A stretch of 55,000 bases of DNA from Verrucomicrobiaceae bacterium (GTDB lineage Bacteria > Verrucomicrobiota > Verrucomicrobiia > Verrucomicrobiales > Akkermansiaceae). Below, piece by piece: positions 7,962 through 16,478 of the stretch (positions are counted from its first letter, which is position 1; the number at the start of each line of letters is the position of its first letter). The DNA is taken from the NCBI GenBank assembly GCA_027485995.1, contig JAIXPW010000051.1, positions 1 through 55,000 of the forward strand. The letters run 5' to 3'. The notes beneath the pieces were generated by a model. That model was not told the origin of the DNA, searched no databases, and worked only from the letters and a program-made list of their open reading frames with translations. The position numbers were made by a program, and so were the translations under genes.

Positions 7962-8392
7962 ACGGCTTGTTGGCCGTCGGTTTGATTCTCTGATAGTAGC
8001 TTCACAGGAAGAATGGTGTAGACTGCTCCCATCGCAGTTCGCTGTGTCAAACCATTGTGCCACCAACGGCGGTCGGACGAAATCAATGAGGCATCAGACT
8101 CATCCGAAGGGCCATTCATCTTGATGCTCCAAGCCTCATCCGCAGTCAACTTTCGGACTCCGCAGTGCAAGAAACTGCAAGAGCGGGGGGAGCTCCCATC
8201 GATCAACGATATCCCCCAAAGCTCATCATCCTTGTAGTCTGCTCCAAGGCACAAAACAGGGTGGAACGCACAGTCCTCGAAAATATCCCCGACTCTGATT
8301 CCCAGCGTCTCGTATGCTTCGAGAAGTTTGTCGTCGATTTCGGGCATCTGAATTTCTGGCCAACAGTCTCTATTCGCAGCATCAGCTTGCAT
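7943..8392 (-). CDS. Small cytoplasmic protein of unknown function
   Basis: A 149-residue protein. ATG 8392 (MQADAANRDCWPEIQMPEID) is chosen because the upstream extension to 8527 is Pro/Ser/Arg-rich and unlike a protein start. The body (LLEAYETLGIRVGDIFEDCA, PVLCLGADYKDDELWGISL) contains the pattern of a compact alpha/beta protein. It resembles small proteins often found in immunity or polymorphic-toxin settings, but no family can be named. The stop TAG lies inside the left arm of repeat copy D, and the last residues GNPH come from it. Confidence 0.55.
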   Translation of the reverse strand: MQADAANRDCWPEIQMPEIDDKLLEAYETLGIRVGDIFEDCAFHPVLCLGADYKDDELWGISLIDGSSPRSCSFLHCGVRKLTADEAWSIKMNGPSDESDASLISSDRRWWHNGLTQRTAMGAVYTILPVKLLSENQTDGQQAVDGNPH

Positions 8393-8636
8393 GATATCCC
8401 CCGATTCCCACCTGGCTTCGGAGTGGCTGGAATCCTTGATTTGGCGGCGGTTTCGCTGGGGCGAGGTGCTGATATCGGGTGGATGGATGGTGGGTCTGGC
8501 GGAGGGGCCTGCCGGGCCTGATATCACTCGGAGGTGGCATGATTGGGGAGATCAGGGGCAGAGGCATGAGCCCTTCCGCTCATCGTGACATGGGTCCATC
8601 AGGTTCGTCGCGGGACGGTGATTCAGCGCCGAGATC

Positions 8637-9785
8637 TCACTCGATCGCCTTGAGGATCTGCCTGCGGAGCTCGACGGCATCCAGTTCGCCGCTGTGCTTC
8701 CAGAGGATCTTGCCACCTGGGCCGATGAGGACGGAGAAGGGCAGGGCTCCGGTCCACTCGGGGTCGATCGCGGTGCCGAGCTTGTCGACGTTTCCGCCGA
8801 TCCAGTGGTAGTTGGTGGTGGTGCGTCCTTCGGTGGCGATGTCCTTCAGCCGCTGGCTGGGAGTGGCGGCGAATTTCCCCTTGAGGAATTTTTCCACCTT
8901 CGCCCGGTCTTCCTTCGGATCGAGGCTCACGGAAATGAACTCGAAGGGCCGTGTGGAGAAGCGGCGCGAGGTGTCCACCAGCATTGGAAACTCGGCGACA
9001 CAGGGGCCACAGGTGGTTGACCAGAAATTGATCAGGCGCGCATTCTTCGAGGGATTGGCGGCGAGCTTTTTGGCAATCTCCTCATCAAGGTCGGCGACCG
9101 TGACCGGACGCTGCTCCCAGGCCTTCTGCTCGGCCTCGACGGATTCCTTTTTCCAGAGCCACTTCGTCGAGCAGCCCAGTGAGCGGGTCACCGGTTCCTT
9201 GATCTCGCCACCGCTCAGCAGGGCATCGATCGCATCGGCGACATAGCTCTTTTCAACCGGGGCCTTCGAGCGTCCGGCGTCGTCCATGCGTCCGGTGTAG
9301 CGGAGCTTGCGTTCGGCATCGAAGACGAAGACATGGGGGGACGACTGGGCTCCGCAGGCGGTGGCGAAGGCCTGGGTCTCGCCATCATAGAGATAGGGAA
9401 GGGTCCACTTGAAGTCGGCGGCGAAGGGGGCCATTTCCTCAAAGGCATCGCCGAAGGGTGAGTAGCCGAGTTCGTCCGGTCGGAGGCCGATGGGATTGTT
9501 GGGATTGACCGCCACCACCGCGACTCCCTTGTCCTTGTATTTCTGGTGCAGGGCCTCGATCCGCTGGCCCGATGCCACGGCGTCGGGGCAGTGGTTGGAG
9601 GTGAAGATGATCGTCAGCACCTTGGCCTTTGAGTATTCGGAAAGCGTGTGGGTCTTGCCATCGATGCCGGGCAGCGAGAAATCGGGGATCTGCGAACCGA
9701 TGGGCAGCACCTTGGGTGGCTCGACGGCCATTAGGTTCATCGAGAAGGCGAGGAGCAGACAGGAGACGGATTTTGAGAGGGTCAT
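8637..9785 (-). CDS. Secreted double thioredoxin-fold (redoxin) protein
   Basis: A 382-residue protein with a signal peptide (MTLSKSVSCLLLAFSMNLMA). Residues about 27-190 form a peroxiredoxin-like domain of the PRX_like1 type, with one active-site Cys in SNHCPDA (Cys66) and no resolving CxxC. Residues about 225-380 form a TlpA/ResA-like thioredoxin domain with the redox motif TTCGPCVAEFP (Cys259, Cys262). It probably acts outside the cytoplasm in thiol-disulfide or peroxide chemistry. One domain could serve as reductant for the other, but that is inference. The regulator gene at 9838 ends upstream on the same strand. Confidence 0.85.
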   Translation of the reverse strand: MTLSKSVSCLLLAFSMNLMAVEPPKVLPIGSQIPDFSLPGIDGKTHTLSEYSKAKVLTIIFTSNHCPDAVASGQRIEALHQKYKDKGVAVVAVNPNNPIGLRPDELGYSPFGDAFEEMAPFAADFKWTLPYLYDGETQAFATACGAQSSPHVFVFDAERKLRYTGRMDDAGRSKAPVEKSYVADAIDALLSGGEIKEPVTRSLGCSTKWLWKKESVEAEQKAWEQRPVTVADLDEEIAKKLAANPSKNARLINFWSTTCGPCVAEFPMLVDTSRRFSTRPFEFISVSLDPKEDRAKVEKFLKGKFAATPSQRLKDIATEGRTTTNYHWIGGNVDKLGTAIDPEWTGALPFSVLIGPGGKILWKHSGELDAVELRRQILKAIE

Positions 9786-9837
9786 GATGTCTGGGAGACT
9801 TCAGCATCCAGACGTCGGAATCCAGAAAGATTTGAGC

Positions 9838-10968
9838 TCAGCGGCGGTTGGCGACGCGATATTCCTTCGGAGTGAGGCTGAAGCGCTGGCGGAAGAGGTT
9901 CACGAGGGCGCTGGCGGTGCGGAAGCCCGAGCGCTGGGCCACTTCCTGAAGTGAGAGGTCGGACGAGGTCAGCAGACGCATGGCGAGGTCGAAATGAGCC
10001 TGCCAGATCTCGTCATGCAGGGTTCGTCCGATGAGCTTGTTGAAGCGTCCTTCCAGCGATCGACGGGAAATCGAGGTCGCGGCCACGACATCGCGCACTT
10101 TGATCGTGACCGCCGCGTGCTCGCGGATGAAGCGCAGGGCGGCGACCACGTCCTGATCCTCGAAGGCATAGACATCGGAGGAGGCCCGTTCGACCACCTT
10201 GCCGGCGGCGATCAGGACCGGCTCGTCGGGGCGTTCGGCCCCCTCGAGAATTTCATCGAGAATCCGTGCCGCTTCGTAGCCGCGGCGCTCCATATCGACA
10301 TCGAGGCTGGAGAGGGTGGGTGAGCAGAGTTCACAGAGCTGGTCGTAGTTGCCGATGCCGAGAATGGCCACCTCTTCGGGAACGCGGAGACCGAGTTTCC
10401 AACAGGCCTCGATGGCCATGGAGGCCTGGCGGTCACCTGCGCCTGCGATGGCCAGCGGGCGGGGGAGTTTGGCGATCGCCTCCGCGAGTTCATCATCGCC
10501 GGCGGGTCCCAGGGCGATCATTTCACAGGGGAATCCGGATGCCGTGATCGCGTCGGTGAAGCCCTTGGCCCTTTCGATCGAGAACATGGCGTTTTCCTTG
10601 CGCCTGATGAAGGCAAAGGACTCGAAGCCGCGAGCGAGAAGATACCTGGCGGCCTCGGCTCCGATCGCGCGGTCGTCGCCAATGACATTGATGAAGCAGG
10701 AATCCGCCACTCGTCCGGTGACGTTGACCACCGGGATGGTCCGCTTCGAGGCCGCCTCGACGAAGCGGGGCTCCACGGCGGTGCAGATGATCCCGTCGCC
10801 TTCCCAGGTCTCGATCAGGTCCGCGAGTTCCTTGCGTTCGCGGTCGAAAAACGCGATCCGCCAGTTGGATTTCTGATGGGCGTATCGGCTGATGCCATCG
10901 AGAATTTTCCGACCGTATCCACTGAGTGAATCGACCATCAGACCAATATGCCGGGTAGAGGGAACCAT
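9838..10968 (-). CDS. XylR-type transcriptional regulator (LacI-like sensor plus AraC HTH)
   Basis: A 376-residue protein; ATG 10968 starts MVPSTRHIGLMVDS, the usual opening of this family. Residues about 6-270 are a periplasmic-binding-protein-like sugar sensor (GYGRKILDGISRYA, VAILGIGNYDQLCELCSPTLSSLDVD). Residues about 275-376 are a double HTH of AraC type (SLQEVAQRSGFRTASALVNL, RQRFSLTPKEYR). No N-terminal LacI HTH is present. The domain order matches E. coli XylR and the many verrucomicrobial regulators of carbohydrate use. The target cannot be told from context, because the next - gene is a redoxin. Confidence 0.88.
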   Translation of the reverse strand: MVPSTRHIGLMVDSLSGYGRKILDGISRYAHQKSNWRIAFFDRERKELADLIETWEGDGIICTAVEPRFVEAASKRTIPVVNVTGRVADSCFINVIGDDRAIGAEAARYLLARGFESFAFIRRKENAMFSIERAKGFTDAITASGFPCEMIALGPAGDDELAEAIAKLPRPLAIAGAGDRQASMAIEACWKLGLRVPEEVAILGIGNYDQLCELCSPTLSSLDVDMERRGYEAARILDEILEGAERPDEPVLIAAGKVVERASSDVYAFEDQDVVAALRFIREHAAVTIKVRDVVAATSISRRSLEGRFNKLIGRTLHDEIWQAHFDLAMRLLTSSDLSLQEVAQRSGFRTASALVNLFRQRFSLTPKEYRVANRR

Positions 10969-11444
10969 GAGAGGTGAGGAAAAGGCAGGTTTTGAAAGAC
11001 CCTTGTGAATCAACACGAGGAAGATGCGAACAGCGAAAATTCACCTATTCGGGGGAGGTTTCTTGCGCAATCCGGTAATTCACAATCGTCAAAAATGCCT
11101 GATTTCAGATCCAACATGAGCCCGATTCTGCTCATGCGGTGTCCGAAATCGCATGATTGTGGCAACTGAAATCCCGGGATTGTCCGCGCCGGCCCACCGT
11201 GGCGGGGAAAGCATCCCGAGCCCACCTGAGCCGGGCTGTTAGAGAAGCCATCGGGTCAATGGACGGCTGATCCGCATCTCGCTGGCACGAAAGGTTGCAG
11301 CTCTTTTGCTGGCATTTCGACCGATGATCTAACAGCGGCATGATCGGCCATCCAACAGAAGGTCCGGGGGCGGGACCACCCTGCGGGGCAGGCCCTCACT
11401 TTCCTGCTTGGAGAGTGGCCGGGGGCTTGGGATAGGATGGGAAC
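10969..11444. other. Gene-free intergenic region between the regulator and the DUF4239 gene
   Basis: This 476-bp region separates divergent genes and should hold both promoters. I see no convincing ORF, RNA or long repeat. It carries two copies of an 8-mer, CTGTTAGA at 11236-11243 and its complement at 11328-11335. The AT-richer part, 11000-11110, is the likely regulator promoter region. Two short ORFs read here lack protein-like composition. Confidence 0.5.
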
Positions 11445-12230
11445 ATGCTGGATGAAACGCTTTCCCGGTTGTTTGCGAGTCAGTGGGTGGTGCTCTTCGT
11501 GGTGTTGGGGCTGCTGCTGCTTTGTGCGGAGGTGGGATACCGACTCGGGGCCAAGTTCAGGCGTCGGAATGAGGACGCTGCCGAGGGGCACAGTGGCAGC
11601 GTGCAGGGTGCGGTGCTTGGGTTACTGGGGCTGTTGCTGGGATTCAGTTTTGCCATGGCGGTGGGGCGTTACGACGCGCGACGTTCCCTGGTCGTGGACG
11701 AGGCGAACTCGATCGGCACCACCTGGCTGCGCGCGGACTTCCTGCCATCCTCCCAGCGGGAAGCGGTCCGTGGCTTGCTCAAGAAATATGTCATGCAGCG
11801 TCTGGAGCAGTTCGCGAAGGTGGACGATGACGCTTCGATGGCGGCTGCCCGGCGTGAGGCTTCGGCCATTCACATGGTCTTGTGGAAGGAGGCGTCGAGC
11901 GCAGCATCCATGCAGCCGACGCCACTGACCGCGAGCTTCATTGCCTCCCTCAATGAAACGATCGACCTTGAATCCACCCGGGTGGCGGCCCTTCGCAACC
12001 ATGTGCCCGGAGCGGTGTGGCTGCTGCTGATGGTGGTGGCCGGTTGCGGGGCCTGGGCAAGTGGCTACGGCGGTGGCACGGGTGGGCTCCGATCCTCGTT
12101 CAGCCAAATCGTCTTCCCGGTGTTGATCGCGGTGGTGATCACCCTGACGGCGGACATCGATCGGCCACAGAAAGGAATCATCGGCGTCAGCCAACAGCCC
12201 TTGAAGGAGTTGCTGTATTCGATGGATTGA
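11445..12230 (+). CDS. DUF4239 (bestrophin-like) membrane protein
   Basis: A 261-residue protein with a four-helix layout: TM1 about 13-32 (WVVLFVVLGLLLLCAEVGY), TM2 about 51-71 (SVQGAVLGLLGLLLGFSFAM), then a soluble helical segment, TM3 about 189-206 (VPGAVWLLLMVVAGCGAWAS) and TM4 about 222-240. The signature GLLLGFSFAMAVGRYDARRSL followed by VVDEANSIGTTWLRADFLP is typical of DUF4239, a bestrophin-like family of uncertain, possibly channel, function. The stop codon falls in the first unit of a 7-bp repeat array. Confidence 0.8.
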   Translation: MLDETLSRLFASQWVVLFVVLGLLLLCAEVGYRLGAKFRRRNEDAAEGHSGSVQGAVLGLLGLLLGFSFAMAVGRYDARRSLVVDEANSIGTTWLRADFLPSSQREAVRGLLKKYVMQRLEQFAKVDDDASMAAARREASAIHMVLWKEASSAASMQPTPLTASFIASLNETIDLESTRVAALRNHVPGAVWLLLMVVAGCGAWASGYGGGTGGLRSSFSQIVFPVLIAVVITLTADIDRPQKGIIGVSQQPLKELLYSMD

Positions 12231-12271
12231 GGATTGAGGATTGAGGATTGAGGATTGAGGATTGAGGATTG
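12224..12271. repeat. 7-bp tandem repeat, unit GGATTGA, 6 copies plus a partial copy
   Basis: Six perfect units occupy 12224-12265, followed by GGATTG. The array begins at the last codons of the DUF4239 gene (encoding MD then stop) and fills the gap towards the convergent deaminase gene. Contraction or expansion would not change the upstream protein because the stop lies in the first unit. Confidence 0.95.
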
Positions 12272-12322
12272 TTGATTTTGGAGGCCGCCTTGGTTGCCGG
12301 CCCTGATTCCTCGGTGGAAGAG

Positions 12323-12760
12323 TTACTCGCCGATGTCCTCGTTCCAGGCTTCGGGGTAGGCCTTGATGAAATCGTCCATGAGTTTCACGCAGCGTGGGTC
12401 GTCGAGGACGGTGAGTTCCACGCCGCGGCTTTTCAGAAGTTCCTCCTCGCCCATGAAGGTCTTGTTTTCACCGATGACCACGCGCGGGATGCCGTAAAGC
12501 AGGATCGCGCCGGAGCACATTGGGCAGGGCGAGAGGGTGGTGTAGAGGGTGCACTCGCGATAGATGTGCGCCGGGAGGCGTCCGGCGTTCTGGAGGGCGT
12601 CCATTTCACCATGCAGGACCGGATTTCCCTCCTGCATGCGGCGGTTGTGGCCACGGCCGAGGATGAGGCCGTCGCGCACGATGACGCTGCCGATGGGGAT
12701 GCCTCCCTCGTCGAATCCGGCCTGGGCTTCGTCGATCGCGGCTTGCATGAATGGGTCCAT
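12323..12760 (-). CDS. Cytosine/guanine-type nucleobase deaminase
   Basis: A 145-residue zinc-dependent deaminase of the CDA fold. ATG 12760 (MDPFMQAAIDEAQAG) was chosen as the family-typical start. The zinc site is HGEMDAL (HxE, with His and the proton-shuttling Glu) and TLSPCPMCSGAILL (PCxxC). The HGE form and the surrounding ENKTFMGEEELLKSRGVEL resemble yeast cytosine deaminase Fcy1 more than tRNA adenosine deaminase TadA, which has HAE. The product could deaminate cytosine or guanine. Its position near the purine locus makes a base-salvage role plausible. Confidence 0.8.
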   Translation of the reverse strand: MDPFMQAAIDEAQAGFDEGGIPIGSVIVRDGLILGRGHNRRMQEGNPVLHGEMDALQNAGRLPAHIYRECTLYTTLSPCPMCSGAILLYGIPRVVIGENKTFMGEEELLKSRGVELTVLDDPRCVKLMDDFIKAYPEAWNEDIGE

Positions 12761-12850
12761 GAGTGGATGAATGTGACAGGGTTGGAAAAACAAGGCCGTG
12801 GCATCACGGCACACCGATTGCTTAAATGACCCCATACCTCAGCGAAAACC

Positions 12851-13912
12851 ATGCCTAAAGTCAGACTTTCCGGAACCGTCCTTGGTGAAAACGATCCAAG
12901 CCGCTCCACCCGTGCCCGCTTGCTCTACCTGCTCTTCAGCGGAGGCTGGGACATCTACAATTCCAATGGCGACCAGCGGATCACGCTTTCCAACATCGAG
13001 CGCAAGATCGTGGAGTCTGACGCCTTCGTCTTCACCCCGGGTGCGACCCTGGAGGACATGTTCAAGGCGATCTCGATCTTCGTCGGCTACCAGACGCTCG
13101 ACAAGCACCTGGCGGGCAAGCCGACTGTGGTGCTGAACTCCGACTTCACCTGGGACCCGCTGTTTTCGGTGCTCGATCACCTCAACAAGATGGGGACGAT
13201 CAAGCAGAACTACCGCGATTACCTGCTCTCGGCCGAGTCGTCGGACCAGGTCATCGAGATCCTGGAGAACGCCCGGGAACAAGGCGTTCCGGATGTCGGA
13301 CGCGAGAAGATCGGCGAAAGCAACACGACCTCGTTCGAAACCCCGCTGCCGGCCAATCATGCCGGAAACATCTGCGTCTTCTGCTCGGCCACGCTTGAGG
13401 AACCTTCCTATCTGGCGGACGGTGAGGAGCTGGGAAAACGACTTGCTCAAAACAATCTGGGCTGCGTGTCGGGTGCTGGTCGCTCCGGCATCATGGGTGC
13501 CGTGGTGAAAGGCTCGGTGGAGGCAGGTGGCTGGACCGGTGGTTCCAATGTGCCTCACATCATCGAGCTGGAAGGCCTGCCCGACGGGCTTTCGAGCTTC
13601 TGGCTGCGGCCCGACATCTACACCCGCATGGAGGTGATGATCGAGAACTCCGATGGCTTTGTCATCTTCCCCGGAGGGGCCGGCACCGTGCAGGAACTGC
13701 TCGCGCTGATGATCTTCAAGCGCCAGGGCAACCCGCTGATGACCGGCAAGCCAGTGGTGCTCTTCAATCGTCAGAACATCGCCGGCATCGGCTTCTGGGA
13801 TCCGCTCATCGACCTCCTCAGCGGCATGTGCCAGCCGGGCGACTTCGTCGTTGCCTCAACTCTGGATGACATCCTGCCCGCGCTGGTGAAGAAGTTGCCG
13901 CTGACAGTTTGA
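12851..13912 (+). CDS. Tandem LOG-family protein (degenerate plus active-type domain)
   Basis: A 353-residue protein. Residues about 185-350 form a full LOG (Lonely-guy, lysine-decarboxylase-like) domain with GAGRSGIMGAVVKGS and the catalytic motif FPGGAGTVQELLALM (PGGxGTxxE). LOG enzymes release a free base from a nucleoside 5'-monophosphate. Residues about 20-150 look like a second, degraded copy: FTPGATLEDMFKAISIFVGY replaces PGGxGTxxE and is again followed by a GKPTVVLNSD strand equivalent to GKPVVLFNRQ. The start ATG follows CGAAAACC. It is divergent from the deaminase gene. Confidence 0.85.
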   Translation: MPKVRLSGTVLGENDPSRSTRARLLYLLFSGGWDIYNSNGDQRITLSNIERKIVESDAFVFTPGATLEDMFKAISIFVGYQTLDKHLAGKPTVVLNSDFTWDPLFSVLDHLNKMGTIKQNYRDYLLSAESSDQVIEILENAREQGVPDVGREKIGESNTTSFETPLPANHAGNICVFCSATLEEPSYLADGEELGKRLAQNNLGCVSGAGRSGIMGAVVKGSVEAGGWTGGSNVPHIIELEGLPDGLSSFWLRPDIYTRMEVMIENSDGFVIFPGGAGTVQELLALMIFKRQGNPLMTGKPVVLFNRQNIAGIGFWDPLIDLLSGMCQPGDFVVASTLDDILPALVKKLPLTV

Positions 13913-14048
13913 AGAAGTTTGCTAGGGTTCAGTTTGAAGTTTTCAGGGAAGAGGGATCGGGGATCCATCTTTGGATTCCTCCTGTTTTGGAGAATGCGAG
14001 AATGAAGTGGGGGCTGGTTTCGGCGGTCAGTGATCTGAACTCTTGTCT

Positions 14049-14069
14049 GATCACTGATCACCGATCACC
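14049..14069. repeat. Short 7-bp tandem repeat GATCACT/GATCACC, 3 copies
   Basis: Three contiguous units, GATCACT then two GATCACC, lie in the convergent gap between the LOG gene and the aminotransferase gene. The period is the same 7 bp as in the other intergenic arrays here. Confidence 0.8.
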
Positions 14070-14080
14070 CGGCACTTTCT

Positions 14081-15178
14081 TTAACCAATCGCATCCTTCA
14101 GCGCGGCAAGCACGAGATCAACGTTCATCTTCGTCGCGGTGTGGCCCATGAGGCCGATGCGCCAGGCTTTTCCGGCGAAGGGGCCAAGGCCGGCGCCGAT
14201 TTCGAGGTTGTAGTCCTCCAGCAGTTTGGTGCGCACGGCGGCGTCATCGACACCTTCGGGGATATGGATGCAGTTAAGGGTGTGGAGCGAGTGCTTCGGC
14301 ACATAGGAAATGCCCATCGCCGCAACTCCGGCACGGAGACGGAGGTGCATCTGCTTGTGGCGCTCGAAGCGGGTTTCGAGGCCTTCCTCAAGTACGATGG
14401 CGAGTGCCTCGTTGAGCGCGTAGATCATGTTGACCGGCGCGGTGTGATGGTAGGCGCGCTTGCCACTACCACTGTAGTAGGCCTTGAGCATCGAAACGTC
14501 GAAATACCAGCTCTGGACCTTGGTTTTCCGCTTGTCCATGGCCTCGAGAGCGGCGGGTGAGAACGAGACAGGTGAAAGGCCGGGCGGACAGGAAAGGCAT
14601 TTCTGGGTGCCGGAGTAGATGGCGTCGATCTTCCACTCATCGACCTTCAATTGATGGCCGGAAAGGGAGGTGACGGCATCGACGAGGAAAAGCATGCCCG
14701 CGTCGTGGACGATCTTGGAAATGGCCTCGATCGGTTGCAGCGCGCCAGTGGAGGTTTCGGCATGCACGATGCCGAGGGCCTTGGCTTTCGGGTGCTGCTG
14801 CACGGCCTCGGCGATGGCCTCGTCGCTGAAGATTTCCCCCCAGGGGACATTGACTTGATGGACGGTGACTCCGGCGCGCTCCATCACATCGACCATGCGG
14901 GTGCCGAAGACGCCGTTGACGCAGACGATGGCCTCATCGCCGGGCTCCATCAGGTTGGTGATGATGCACTCCATCCCGGCCATGCCGGTGGCGGATACGG
15001 GGAAGGTGAGGGCGTTGGTGGTTTGATAGACCTGCCTCAAGCGGACACAGGTTTCGTCCATCAGCTCGATGTATTTCGGATCGAGGTGGCCGAGAGTGGG
15101 CGAACCGAGGGCGCGAAGGACGCGGGCGGAGACGGTGCTTGGGCCGGGACCCATGAGGATGCGTTCTGGGATGTTCAT
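14081..15178 (-). CDS. pucG: Class V aminotransferase, probable (S)-ureidoglycine-glyoxylate transaminase
   Basis: A 365-residue PLP enzyme of the alanine/serine-glyoxylate aminotransferase group. Visible features are the start ERILMGPGPSTVSARVLRAL, GHLDPKYIELMDE, the PLP-contacting FLVDAVTSLSGH, and the Schiff-base lysine in YSGTQKCLSCPPG. The usual length is 360-400. In Bacillus, PucG of this type transaminates ureidoglycine with glyoxylate to give oxalurate and glycine. The location beside an allantoin-degradation operon supports PucG over a generic alanine-glyoxylate aminotransferase, but sequence alone does not separate them. It is 16 bp downstream of the adenosine deaminase gene. Confidence 0.8.
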   Translation of the reverse strand: MNIPERILMGPGPSTVSARVLRALGSPTLGHLDPKYIELMDETCVRLRQVYQTTNALTFPVSATGMAGMECIITNLMEPGDEAIVCVNGVFGTRMVDVMERAGVTVHQVNVPWGEIFSDEAIAEAVQQHPKAKALGIVHAETSTGALQPIEAISKIVHDAGMLFLVDAVTSLSGHQLKVDEWKIDAIYSGTQKCLSCPPGLSPVSFSPAALEAMDKRKTKVQSWYFDVSMLKAYYSGSGKRAYHHTAPVNMIYALNEALAIVLEEGLETRFERHKQMHLRLRAGVAAMGISYVPKHSLHTLNCIHIPEGVDDAAVRTKLLEDYNLEIGAGLGPFAGKAWRIGLMGHTATKMNVDLVLAALKDAIG

Positions 15179-15193
15179 GTTGGAAAGTGGCTG

Positions 15194-16369
15194 TTAGACC
15201 GAAGTGCGGTGCCGCAGGGAGTCGGCGAAGGCGCGTTCGGTGAGTTCGGCGAAAAGGGTGGCGTAGGAGGGCAGCAGGCGCTTGTGGATGATCTCGATCC
15301 GCTTGTAGTGGTCGATGAAGGCGCTCTTCATGGCATTCATCGTCATCTTTTCCAGATCGACCAGTCCGAGATTGAAGGTGCGGGTGGCGATCTCGAGTTC
15401 GTTCGTCATCGAGGTGTCGCTCATCAGCCGGTCGTCGGTGTTCAGGCAAACGCGGAAGCCGACGCGATGGAACAGGGCAAAGGGATGCTCCTCGACGCTG
15501 GCGCAGGCTCCGGTGTGGACGTTGCTGAGCAGGCACATCTCGATCGGAATCCGCCGGTCGAGGATGTATTGGGAAAGCTGGCCGATTTTCACCGAGCCAT
15601 CGGGCAGGACCTCGATGTCATTCCGCAGGCGCGTGCCGTGGCCGAGGCGGTGGGCTCCGCACCATTGCAAGGCCTGCCAGATCGACTCCGGCCCGAAGGC
15701 TTCACCGGCGTGGATGGTGATGTAGAAATTCGCGCGCTGGATCGCGTGGAAAGCCTCCAGATGCCTCTTCGGCGGATGGCCGGCCTCACCGCCCGCGAGG
15801 TCGAAGCCGACGACACCCTTGTCGCGCCAACGAATCGCCAGTTCAGCGGCTTCGAGGGAATCGGTGCGGTCACGCATCGCGCAGATGATCACGCCCCACT
15901 CGACCCCGTAGGCCCGCTGGCCGCGTTCCATGCCTGCGATCACGGCGGCGACGACCTCGTCCTGGGTCAGGCCGGTCTGCGTGTGAAACACTGGAGCAAA
16001 GCGGACTTCGGCATAGACCACGCCGTCGTGGTGCATGTCCTCGATGAACTCGAAGGCGATCCTTTCGAGTGCATCCTTTGTTTGCATGACGCCGATCGTG
16101 TGGGCGAAGCCTTCAAGATATTCGGGAAGATTTCCCCGCTGGGCTCCGCGGTGGAACCATTTCGCCAGCACGGTGGGATCGGTGGTGGGCAGGCCGGTGT
16201 AGCCGGATTCGGCGGCCAGTTCGACGATCGTCTGCGGGCGAAGGCCACCGTCGAGGTGCTCATGGAGCAGGACTTTCGGGACCCGCCGGAAATCGAGGGC
16301 ACCGACCAGCGCCCGACCAGTCGGCAGCGGCGCGACAGGAAGGGATTCGGGATAGCGGTGTTCGATCAT
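15194..16369 (-). CDS. add: Adenosine deaminase
   Basis: A 391-residue metal-dependent hydrolase of the adenosine/adenine deaminase family. ATG 16369 (MIEHRYPESLPVAPLP) was chosen because the upstream extension to 16585 runs across the divergent gene start. The metal and active-site motifs are KVLLHEHLDGGLRP (the first HxH), YITIHAGEAFGP (HAGE), HRLGHGTRL and CLNTDDRLMSD. It converts adenosine to inosine, feeding hypoxanthine and xanthine to the xanthine dehydrogenase encoded in the divergent operon. It forms a - unit with the downstream aminotransferase (16 bp gap). Confidence 0.9.
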   Translation of the reverse strand: MIEHRYPESLPVAPLPTGRALVGALDFRRVPKVLLHEHLDGGLRPQTIVELAAESGYTGLPTTDPTVLAKWFHRGAQRGNLPEYLEGFAHTIGVMQTKDALERIAFEFIEDMHHDGVVYAEVRFAPVFHTQTGLTQDEVVAAVIAGMERGQRAYGVEWGVIICAMRDRTDSLEAAELAIRWRDKGVVGFDLAGGEAGHPPKRHLEAFHAIQRANFYITIHAGEAFGPESIWQALQWCGAHRLGHGTRLRNDIEVLPDGSVKIGQLSQYILDRRIPIEMCLLSNVHTGACASVEEHPFALFHRVGFRVCLNTDDRLMSDTSMTNELEIATRTFNLGLVDLEKMTMNAMKSAFIDHYKRIEIIHKRLLPSYATLFAELTERAFADSLRHRTSV

Positions 16370-16478
16370 TCGCCACCCAATAGCAGAAAATGTCCCATTG
16401 GGGAAAATATCGTGCCGATGGACCCGGAATTGCTTGATGGACCGTTGCGCTGGGCAAGGATGGCAGCGCTCGAAACCC
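16370..16478. promoter_or_regulatory. Divergent promoter region of the purine-catabolism locus
   Basis: This 109-bp gap between the starts of the adenosine deaminase (-) and hydroxyisourate hydrolase (+) genes must drive both transcription units. AATAGCAGAAAATGTCCCATT and the AT-rich GGGGAAAATATCG (about 16380-16412) are the only promoter-like parts. I cannot define an operator. Confidence 0.5.

Noticed and set aside
3261..8392. Classical integron
   Set aside because: No integrase in the window, gene strand changes once inside the block, and the GTTGCCA-type cores do not fit GTTRRRY. Kept only as an integron-like hypothesis.
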